Of a DNA stretch of 64,000 nt, positions 58,279-64,000 are shown one piece after another (within the stretch, counting starts at the first letter, position 1; each line of letters begins with the position of its first letter). The notes under the pieces were generated by a model, which saw nothing but the letters and a program-made list of their open reading frames with translations, made no database searches and was not told the origin of the DNA. The DNA comes from Myxococcales bacterium (lineage in GTDB: Bacteria > Myxococcota_A > Bradymonadia > UBA7976 > UBA1532). The DNA lies in NCBI GenBank assembly GCA_020633465.1, contig JACKDN010000023.1:62001-126000 (forward strand), written 5' to 3'. Position numbers and translations under genes: made by a program.

Positions 58279-59934
58279 GTGGAGAAGTCGCGAGCAGTGC
58301 GGTGGCCATTGTCGCTGGTCGTTGGGGCGTTGCTGGCCTGTGCGGGATGCGTGAGCGAGCCGGACATCGTGCTGAACCACCCTTGTGATCCGACGGGCTC
58401 AGCGATCGATCCCCAGACAGGCCTGCCGATCGCCTGCCCGTGGATCTCGGACGCGTCGCCACCGATCGATAGCTCGCGCACGGACTGCGACGATGGAAGC
58501 TGCGCCGAGGGTTGCCGTACCGAGTCGGACAACTGCGGCGAGGGCAGCGAGTGTGACGTTGACAGCGGGCGCTGCGGCTGCCTCGACGACGCCGCCTGCC
58601 CGGCGGGTGAATTTTGCGCGGGCGACGGCACCTGCCAGGCGGGCTGCCGCGTGGAGGCCGGGGCCTGCCCGCCGGGCTTCGTCTGTGATGCCGAGGCGCG
58701 CGTTTGCCGCTGCGTCGACGACACCCCGTGTCCGGCTGGCCGGTACTGCGGGGCCGAGGGCGCGTGCGTGGCCGGCTGCCGCGTCGAGCCCGACGACTGC
58801 GCGGTCGGCAGCTGCGATCCGGCGTCGCGGCGGTGCCGCTGCGCGGCGGACGCGGAGTGCCCGGCTAACGAGTTCTGCGGCGGGGACGGCACCTGCCAGG
58901 TGGGCTGCCGCGTCGAGCCCGACAACTGCACCCAGGGGAGCTGTGATCCCGCCTCGCGGCTGTGCCAGGCGCCGGCCTGCCAGCGCGACGCCGACTGCGG
59001 CACGGGCGAGGCCTGCGCGGTGAGCCCGGCCGAGGGCGGCGGCGTCGAGCTGCGTTGCGCGCCGGCCCTGGCCGCTGGCCGCGCCGAGGATTCCTGCGAG
59101 CGCAACGTGCAGTGCGCGTCGCGCCTGTGTCTGGACGCGCGGGCCTGCTTCGGCGGCTGCACCCAGGACACCGACTGCCCCGGCGGGCGCTGCACGCCGG
59201 TGCGCATCGACGGGCCCGGTGAGGGCGTCGTGACCGAGCTGATGAGCTGCGCGTTGCCGCCCCTGACCTGCGAGGCCGACGCCGAGTGCGCCGCCGGGCG
59301 GGCGTGCGTGCCCGCCGGTGAGGATCCCGCGCCACCCAACCGCCCGGTCTTCGCCTGCGTGCGCCCGCCGGACGGTCTGGGCCGCACGGGCGAGCCGTGC
59401 GCGCAGGACGCGGACTGCGTGACCGACCAGTGTATCGAGGGCGTCTGCTGGGGCCTGTGCCGCCGCGGCCAGGACGACTGCCTCGTCGGTCAGGTCTGCT
59501 ACGACAACGTGGTGACGCTGACCTTCGACCAGGGCACGCCGGCGCCGGGCGACGACGCCTTCTTCAGCGCGCCCGCCTGCCTGCCGGACGTGGGCAGCGG
59601 TGATCCGTGTCCAAACAAGCGCTGCGGCCCCGGCGAGACCTGCCTTCTGTTCAACAACAGCACCTGGACCGGCTTCGATTTCTCCTGCCGCGAGCAGATC
59701 GGCCCGCGCCTGGGCGGCGCGGCCTGCAACTTTGACGCGGACTGCCAGTCGGGGCTGTGCCTCACGGACGGCTTCTGCTTCTCGGTGTGCGATCCCCAGA
59801 ACCCGGGCATCCAGTGCGCGCCCGGCGCGATCGTCTGTCAGGCGGTCTCGTTGACGGTGTGGGACGCCGGCACCCCGGACGATGACCGGGACGATCGGAC
59901 GGAAGAGGTCCCGGTGTGTCTCCCGCAACGCTGA
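58279..59934 (+). CDS. Shorter duplicate of the giant Cys-rich lipoprotein
   Basis: 551 residues from a GTG start giving MEKSRAVRWPLSLVVGALLA then CAGC, a lipoprotein-type signal. A unique ~45-residue segment (VSEPDIVLNHPCDPTGSAID) is followed from about 58490 by sequence closely matching the second half of the 51050 protein from about 52720 on. The match continues through the same Cys modules and the same long-spaced C-terminal domain, and both end DDRDDRTEEVPVCLP. So it keeps the C-terminal domain and only four or five of about 30 modules. Several earlier in-frame starts exist; 58279 is the one before the hydrophobic core. Apparently intact and possibly expressed as a shorter version. Confidence 0.68.
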   Translation: MEKSRAVRWPLSLVVGALLACAGCVSEPDIVLNHPCDPTGSAIDPQTGLPIACPWISDASPPIDSSRTDCDDGSCAEGCRTESDNCGEGSECDVDSGRCGCLDDAACPAGEFCAGDGTCQAGCRVEAGACPPGFVCDAEARVCRCVDDTPCPAGRYCGAEGACVAGCRVEPDDCAVGSCDPASRRCRCAADAECPANEFCGGDGTCQVGCRVEPDNCTQGSCDPASRLCQAPACQRDADCGTGEACAVSPAEGGGVELRCAPALAAGRAEDSCERNVQCASRLCLDARACFGGCTQDTDCPGGRCTPVRIDGPGEGVVTELMSCALPPLTCEADAECAAGRACVPAGEDPAPPNRPVFACVRPPDGLGRTGEPCAQDADCVTDQCIEGVCWGLCRRGQDDCLVGQVCYDNVVTLTFDQGTPAPGDDAFFSAPACLPDVGSGDPCPNKRCGPGETCLLFNNSTWTGFDFSCREQIGPRLGGAACNFDADCQSGLCLTDGFCFSVCDPQNPGIQCAPGAIVCQAVSLTVWDAGTPDDDRDDRTEEVPVCLPQR

Positions 59935-60144
59935 GCGGCCGTGGCGCCCCCTCGTCACCCATCGTCGAGGTCGAGGCGCCCGGCGACACGTGCGAACGCG
60001 AACGGGTATTCGGTGGTCGCTGGTCACACATTGATCCAAACCGACGGCTTCGAGTGCCAGTGCGGCGTCTCCGTGCCGTTCGATTGCTTCGGCGATTTCG
60101 ACTGCGATAGCCAAGTCGGCCAGTTGGGGCAGTGCGAGCCGTGA
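59912..60144 (+). pseudogene. Decayed, internally deleted copy of the PPC lipoprotein gene
   Basis: After the duplicate's end the order of the 51050/54148 locus continues. Bases 59914-59990 match the start of the 54148 gene (gtgtctcccgc, then ccctcgt-cacc-catcgtcgaggt), but most of the signal peptide is gone. After about 45 unrelated bases, 60044-60141 match an internal Cys module near 55197-55314 (DGFECQ, FGDFDCDSQV, QCEP), then a stop. About 1 kb of the gene plus all PPC domains are missing, and the frame is broken. Confidence 0.72.
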
Positions 60145-60238
60145 CGAGGCGGCACGACCCCCGACCACGGAGATCGAGGTGGTCGCGCTCCTCGAGGCCG
60201 ATCGTCGACGTCGTCGTGGTCGGGCCGGCCGCCCCCGC

Positions 60239-60607
60239 TCAGAACCGCACGGTGAACTGCAGCGCCGCGTTCAACGCCAACCCCAGCCCGTCCGCGATCA
60301 GATCGTCGCCGTCCACCGCGTCGTCCGCCGCGACCTCCTTCAGCACCCCGATCAGCCCGACCACGCCGGTGGCGGCCAGCGTGGCCCAGCCGGTGCCCCA
60401 TTGCGGCCCCCAGGTGGGGTCGGGCCCCTCGAGCACCTCGGTCAGGGTCAGCGCCATGCCGAAGCTGGCCCAGAAGTGCGCGTGCAGGTCGGGCCGCTCG
60501 AGCAGCAGCGGATCGGCGGCGCGCGCCGGCGCCATCGGGGCCGCGCTCGTGATACACGACAGGACCAGCAGGACGGCCCCCGGGACTCTTCGGCGTGTTC
60601 GGTCCAT
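60239..60607 (-). CDS. Small secreted or membrane protein
   Basis: 122 residues. MDRTRRRVPGAVLLVLSCIT to PARA forms a signal peptide (basic start, hydrophobic core, AxA-like end). The mature part has one hydrophobic stretch (GTGWATLAATGVVGLIGVLK) and short acidic loops (AADDAVDGDDLIADGLGLAL). It resembles small envelope proteins that sit with barrel genes. AGGAGA just before the start. Its start overlaps that of the divergent barrel gene by 13 bases. Confidence 0.6.
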   Translation of the reverse strand: MDRTRRRVPGAVLLVLSCITSAAPMAPARAADPLLLERPDLHAHFWASFGMALTLTEVLEGPDPTWGPQWGTGWATLAATGVVGLIGVLKEVAADDAVDGDDLIADGLGLALNAALQFTVRF

Positions 60608-61332
60608 CTCTCCTCGCGGCCCTCGTCTGGCTGCCCCGCACGACGGCGGGGGCCGAAGCCGCGCACGATCTCGGCCTCGACGGTGATCTGCGCGGCACCA
60701 TCACCCTGGCCGTCGACCTGCAGGTGGTGCAGGGCGAGGGCTGGCGGCTCGACATCTTCACCCAGGCGCGCACCGTCGTGCGCGAAAACACGTCGACCGA
60801 GACCAAGGTGCGCATCTCGCCGCAGCACATCGCCTACCCGGTGGGCGCCCGGCTGCGCTTCCCGCTCGCCGGCGCGGCCGAGTGGGGCCTCTTCGCCTAC
60901 CACCAGTCCGAGCACGACATCGACACCGACGACGCGCGGCTGAACGACGAGACGGTGTCCTTCGAGGTCTACGGCGCCGAGTACGTGCTGCCGCGCCTGC
61001 GCGTCGGCGGCGGCCTGTACTACGACCGTGGCAGCCGCCTCGACGGCAGCCGCCAGAAGCTGCCCTTCGACTATTACCTGCTGGGCGGCACGGTGTCCGG
61101 CTGGCTGCCCTTCTTCGGCCCCACCTACGGCGCGGGCAGTCTGACGGCCATCGCGCTGTTGGAGGACCCGTGGGTGCACGTCGCCGGCCACGTCGACGCC
61201 GGCTGGCGCCTGGAAGGCGAGGCCGGCGAGTGGCGGGCGTTCCTGCGCTTCGAGCGCATCTCGGACTACCAGTACCTGGGCGACACCCCGCGCCACCTGC
61301 TGCTGATCGGCACCTCGCTCGGCGTGCTGTGA
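60595..61332 (+). CDS. Outer-membrane beta-barrel-like protein
   Basis: 245 residues, GTG start. Signal MFGPSLLAALVWLPRTTAGA then EA. The mature part alternates amphipathic strands (TITLAVDLQVVQGEGWRLDI, TETKVRISPQHIAYPVGARL, VSFEVYGAEYVLPRLRVGGG, WVHVAGHVDAGWRLEGEAGE). It finishes LLLIGTSLGVL, consistent with a closed barrel. No family name. The stop overlaps the next gene's start by four bases (GTGA), so the two are coupled. Its 5' end overlaps the divergent small gene. Confidence 0.62.
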   Translation: MFGPSLLAALVWLPRTTAGAEAAHDLGLDGDLRGTITLAVDLQVVQGEGWRLDIFTQARTVVRENTSTETKVRISPQHIAYPVGARLRFPLAGAAEWGLFAYHQSEHDIDTDDARLNDETVSFEVYGAEYVLPRLRVGGGLYYDRGSRLDGSRQKLPFDYYLLGGTVSGWLPFFGPTYGAGSLTAIALLEDPWVHVAGHVDAGWRLEGEAGEWRAFLRFERISDYQYLGDTPRHLLLIGTSLGVL

Positions 61333-62462
61333 GGGCGATCGCGCTGCTGGTGCTGCTGGCCGGGTGCGGCGCGCGCGGGCCCACCTGGCCGGCGAAGACG
61401 GGCACCTGGACGGCGCCGCTGGTGGACGCCTGGCGCCCCGACCGGCTGCTGGTCGAGGCCCGCGTCCAGGGCGTCGGGCCCTTCCTGTTCGCGGTCGATC
61501 CGACGGTCGAGGGGGCCACGCTGTCGGCGCCCCTGGCCGCGCTGCTGAAGGTCGAGGGCGCCGGCGATCCGGCGCGCGGGCCGCGGGCGCGCGTGGCCTT
61601 CACCCTGGGCGATCTGGCGCTGACCGACGTGCCGACGACGCTGGTGGACGTGCCCGAGGTCGACCGCTTCTTCGAGCGCCCGGTGGTGGGCGTGCTGGGC
61701 GACGCCCTGCTGCGGGGCGGCGCGCTGGAGGTCGATCGCTCGCGCGGCCTGCTGGTGCTGCACCGCGGGCCGGTCGACGCGCCGCCGGGCGCTCGGGTCG
61801 AGCCGGCGGCGGGCGCGCGCCTCGAGGTCGAGGTGGCCGGCGAGGCGACCCGGTGCCGCCTGGCGCTGGCGGCGCCCGTGGCGCTGCTGCCCCCGGCCGA
61901 GGCCGAGGCCCGCGATCTCGAGCCGGTGCAGGAGGCGCCCCGGGGACGCACGGGCACCCGCCCGATCGCGTGGCGGGCGCCCACGCTGCTGGCCGGTCAC
62001 GTCGCCGAGACGCTGTTCGTCGCTGGCGAGGACACCGTCTGCACGCTGCCCATGCTGGGGCGCCGCTCGTTCCGCCTGGACGCCGTCGAGGATCTCTTCT
62101 GGTGGTGGCCGTCCTCGGGCGCCGCCTGGCTGCAGCGCCACCCCGACCAGCCCCCGTTGCGGCTGGTGGGCCGCGTGACGCGCACCGCGCCCGGCCGCGT
62201 CTGGCTGGCGTTCGAGCCGCCCGCCGAGGTCCTGCCGCAGCGCTACTGGTGGCGCGTGGATCTGGGCGTCGAGGGGCGCCCCTTCACGGTGCTGGTGCAG
62301 CTGCACCCGCGGCCGGGCCGCCCCCTGACCGCGACGGTCGAGGACGCCGCCCTCGACCCCGCCTGGCTGCGCGCACCCGGCGAGCCGGTGACGACCGTGG
62401 ATCTCGTCCCGATCGAGCGCCTCTGCGTCGGCGACGTCTGCCTGCTGACCGACGGCGGGTGA
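61329..62462 (+). CDS. Lipoprotein with retropepsin-like fold, active site degenerate
   Basis: 377 residues from GTG. Signal MRAIALLVLLAGC with a lipobox. The N-terminal ~110 mature residues follow the one-domain aspartic protease plan: GPFLFAVDPTVEGATLSAPL where D-(T/S)-G is expected, and later RPVVGVLGDALLRGGALEVD, matching the VxGxLGxDxLxxxxVxxD block. The D-(T/S)-G is D-P-T, so catalysis is doubtful. The rest (~200-377) is beta-rich with repeated RVWLAFEPPAEVLP-like strands and a Cys pair near the end (ERLCVGDVCLL). Coupled to the barrel gene by GTGA. It may work in the envelope with that barrel. Confidence 0.62.
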   Translation: MRAIALLVLLAGCGARGPTWPAKTGTWTAPLVDAWRPDRLLVEARVQGVGPFLFAVDPTVEGATLSAPLAALLKVEGAGDPARGPRARVAFTLGDLALTDVPTTLVDVPEVDRFFERPVVGVLGDALLRGGALEVDRSRGLLVLHRGPVDAPPGARVEPAAGARLEVEVAGEATRCRLALAAPVALLPPAEAEARDLEPVQEAPRGRTGTRPIAWRAPTLLAGHVAETLFVAGEDTVCTLPMLGRRSFRLDAVEDLFWWWPSSGAAWLQRHPDQPPLRLVGRVTRTAPGRVWLAFEPPAEVLPQRYWWRVDLGVEGRPFTVLVQLHPRPGRPLTATVEDAALDPAWLRAPGEPVTTVDLVPIERLCVGDVCLLTDGG

Positions 62463-62593
62463 TCGGGCCGCCCCTTTTGTGGAATCATCGCCGGGATGAA
62501 CGCCGATCCGCCCGTCGAGCCCCCCGGCCAGCCCGCGTGGCGCCGCTCCGAGCGCGAGGCGTCTCCCCCCTTCACCGAACTGGGAGCACCCCC

Positions 62594-63370
62594 ATGACCT
62601 TCACCACCAAGCGGGCCGGTCGCACCCTCGCGGCCGCGGCCGCGGCGGCCATCCTCGCCGGACCGGGCCTCGCGCGGGCCGACATCCTCACCTTCTGGGC
62701 CGCGGGCAAGACCGACTGGGTCGGCGGCTCGGGCGACGTCTTCACCACCTTCGACAGCGCCTTCGGCTACGGCGCCGCGCTGGGCATCGAGGTCGTGGGC
62801 ATCGATCTGTGGGGCGAGGCGCTGGCCATGGGCAGCGATCAGGCGCTGTTCACGTTGAACCTGGGCTTCGACCTGTCGTTCGGCGACGAGACCCGCTTCA
62901 CGATCGGCCTCTTCACGGGCCCGATGTTCTTCCTCTTCCCCGAGCAGCCGAAGCAGACGCTGATGCTGTCCAGCAACCAGCGGGCCGCCCTGCAGTCGGC
63001 CGGCATCAGCGCGGATCGCATCGACCGCTTCGTGGACAAGTACAACCGCTACGCCGACGAGGAGCAGGATCTGAGCCGGGTGGCGGCGGGCTGGAACGTC
63101 GGTCGGCTGCAGACGACGCTCGAGTACCAGCTGGCGCCGGTGCTCTACCTCGGCGTCGAGGGCCTGGTGGGCTACCACTTCATCCTGACCGGCGAAGACG
63201 CCGCGGCCGACGCCAAGAGCGGCGGCGTCGATCAGGCCGCGCGGGAGGAGGGCTTCGACCGCGACCAGGTCCGCCTGATCAAGGACAGCATCGGGGCCGA
63301 GGAGGTCGACGCCGAGAACCTGGACGGGTTCAACTACCAGGCCGGCGTGTTCCTGCGCCTCGAGCTGTAG
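62594..63370 (+). CDS. Secreted beta-barrel-like outer-membrane protein
   Basis: 258 residues. Signal MTFTTKRAGRTLAAAAAAAI to LARA with an AxA site. Strand-rich: AFGYGAALGIEVVGIDLWGE, ALFTLNLGFDLSFGDETRFT, LQTTLEYQLAPVLYLGVEGL, ending NYQAGVFLRLEL. A central charged helical insert (~125-160, RIDRFVDKYNRYADEEQDL) and a second near 195-225 may be loops. No family recognised. The upstream 131-base gap has an AT-rich ccttttgtggaatcat that may be a promoter. Confidence 0.62.
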   Translation: MTFTTKRAGRTLAAAAAAAILAGPGLARADILTFWAAGKTDWVGGSGDVFTTFDSAFGYGAALGIEVVGIDLWGEALAMGSDQALFTLNLGFDLSFGDETRFTIGLFTGPMFFLFPEQPKQTLMLSSNQRAALQSAGISADRIDRFVDKYNRYADEEQDLSRVAAGWNVGRLQTTLEYQLAPVLYLGVEGLVGYHFILTGEDAAADAKSGGVDQAAREEGFDRDQVRLIKDSIGAEEVDAENLDGFNYQAGVFLRLEL

Positions 63371-63408
63371 ATCGCATCCCCGCCCTGCCGCCGCGCGTCC
63401 GAGCGCGG

Positions 63409-63444
63409 TAACCTTCGCCGCCGCCCCTCGTAGGGGCGGGCGGC
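63409..63444 (+). promoter_or_regulatory. -10 element and stem-loop in the leader of the AhpD-like gene
   Basis: TAACCT at 63409-63414 is followed by an inverted repeat: arms 63417-63428 and 63432-63444 (core CGCCCCT / AGGGGCG, outer GCCGC/GCGGC, one bulged base) around cgt. The predicted transcription start lies inside it. Same arrangement as at 14520. A Shine-Dalgarno AGGAG (63464-63468) precedes the GTG. Confidence 0.45.
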
Positions 63445-63473
63445 GACTTCTCGCCCCATCACCAGGAGATCGC

Positions 63474-63806
63474 GTGGACACCTACTACAAGCCCGAGCAC
63501 CTGCCGAAGTTCGGCTCGATCGGCGAGGGCGCGCCCGAGCTGGCCAAGAAGTTCTTCGACTACTACGGCGCCGTCTTCGCCGAGGGCGCGCTGTCCGAGC
63601 GCGAGAAGGCCCTCATCGCCCTGGCCGTCGCGCACGCCGTGCAGTGCCCCTACTGCATCGACGCCTACGCCAACGAGTCGCTGGCCAAGGGCGCCGATCT
63701 CGAGCAGATGACCGAGGCGGTGCACGTCGCCTGCGCCATCCGCGGCGGCGCGTCGCTGGTGCACGGCGTCCAGATGCTGGAGCACGCGCACAAGGTGGGG
63801 ATGTAA
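63474..63806 (+). CDS. AhpD/carboxymuconolactone-decarboxylase-like protein, arsenosugar-cluster type
   Basis: 110 residues, GTG start. Sequence order: YYKPEHLPKFGSIGEGAPEL, FFDYYGAVFAEGALSEREKA, LIALAVAHAVQCPYCIDAYA (the CxxC redox pair of AhpD-like proteins), then EQMTEAVHVACAIRGGASLV and HGVQMLEHAH. This matches the 'arsenosugar biosynthesis-associated peroxidase-like' subgroup. The following gene fits ArsS. Its role in the pathway is not established; the CxxC suggests thiol-peroxidase-like chemistry. Four bases separate it from the next start. Confidence 0.75.
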   Translation: MDTYYKPEHLPKFGSIGEGAPELAKKFFDYYGAVFAEGALSEREKALIALAVAHAVQCPYCIDAYANESLAKGADLEQMTEAVHVACAIRGGASLVHGVQMLEHAHKVGM

Positions 63807-63810
63807 CCCG

Positions 63811-64000
63811 ATGGACGGCCTGATCCACGTCACCGACCCGGTCGCCGGCGTCGACCTCGGCAGCGCCGAGGCCGGGCCCAAGCGGGCGACCTCGCTGCGC
63901 TCCCGGCGGGCGCCGCTGGCCGCGCCGGCCGCGCAGCTCGCGCTGCTCGACGCGCTGGCGCTCGAGGGCGGCGACTTCGACGCCGCGGTGGCGCGGGTCG
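63811..64000 (+). CDS. arsS: N-terminus of a probable ArsS-like radical SAM protein (cut by window end)
   Basis: 63 residues visible: MDGLIHVTDPVAGVDLGSAE, then SLRSRRAPLAAPAAQLALL and GGDFDAAVARV. The SL-R-x-RR-x-PLA string and the following F-D segment fit the N-terminal lead-in of ArsS, the radical SAM enzyme that adds a deoxyadenosyl group in arsenosugar synthesis. The CxxxCxxC cluster motif would lie beyond the window, so the call rests on this short region and the neighbour. Starts four bases after the AhpD-like stop, so the same operon. Confidence 0.5.
   Translation, partial: MDGLIHVTDPVAGVDLGSAEAGPKRATSLRSRRAPLAAPAAQLALLDALALEGGDFDAAVARV

Noticed and set aside
59941..60144. 67-codon open frame as a new small Cys protein
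   Set aside because: Its halves match two separate parts of the 54148 gene; it is a deletion remnant.

Overview
The window is very GC-rich, gene-dense bacterial DNA with strong third-position GC. It most likely comes from a Myxococcota-type (former Deltaproteobacteria) bacterium. That placement is inferred from style rather than a marker gene: many lipoproteins with cysteine-rich 'CxxDxxC' repeats, Asp/Ala/Pro linkers (VDAAP), a MopE-like Asp-rich repeat protein, propeller lipoproteins and PPC domains. Housekeeping genes (EF-G-like GTPase, hemB, hflX, prlC) have no obvious island character. No rRNA, tRNA or CRISPR was recognised.

Layout. 1-10.1 kb: end of a thioesterase gene, two secreted lipoproteins, an EF-G-like GTPase, an SDR/acyltransferase pair, a glycerol-1-phosphate dehydrogenase, RNase HIII and a 2OG-Fe(II) oxygenase. 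10.4-22 kb: oligopeptidase A, a small HTH protein with a clamp-binding-like tail, a signal-less barrel-like protein, three large or medium lipoproteins, a metzincin protease and an interrupted HEAT-like gene. 22-29.4 kb: a methyltransferase, a QueD-like protein without its zinc ligands, a coiled-coil/membrane protein coupled to a TPR protein, and a lipase operon. 29.5-33.75 kb: a segment bracketed by related 22-bp tandem repeats. It carries a DUF4143-type ATPase, a small anchored protein, an OLD/RloA-like ATPase and an RloB-like TOPRIM protein, and is a candidate phage-defence island.

33.8-50.9 kb: Mg-type hemB, a TPR-like protein, a DEDDh exonuclease, nrfH with a broken nrfA, an overlapping operon (four-repeat helical protein, acylphosphatase, M23 peptidase), a frameshifted aminoglycoside-phosphotransferase-like gene, an OmpA-like lipoprotein, a GT-C membrane enzyme and hflX. 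51-60.1 kb: a giant cysteine-rich lipoprotein, a PPC lipoprotein and two cyclic-nucleotide-binding proteins, followed by a partial, decaying duplicate of the first two genes. 60.2-64 kb: envelope proteins, then the start of an arsenosugar-type operon (AhpD-like protein, then the N-terminus of an ArsS-like radical SAM protein).

General features. Convergent genes mostly abut or overlap, and one convergent gap is a perfect 24-bp palindrome. Many co-directional genes overlap by 1-4 bases (ATGA, GTGA, TGATG), which suggests translational coupling. Several genes have a -10-like hexamer only 6-8 bases before the start codon and no Shine-Dalgarno sequence, so they look leaderless. Four genes are damaged (HEAT-like, nrfA, phosphotransferase, PPC copy). 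The first three could be real decay or assembly/sequencing errors, and read mapping would separate these.
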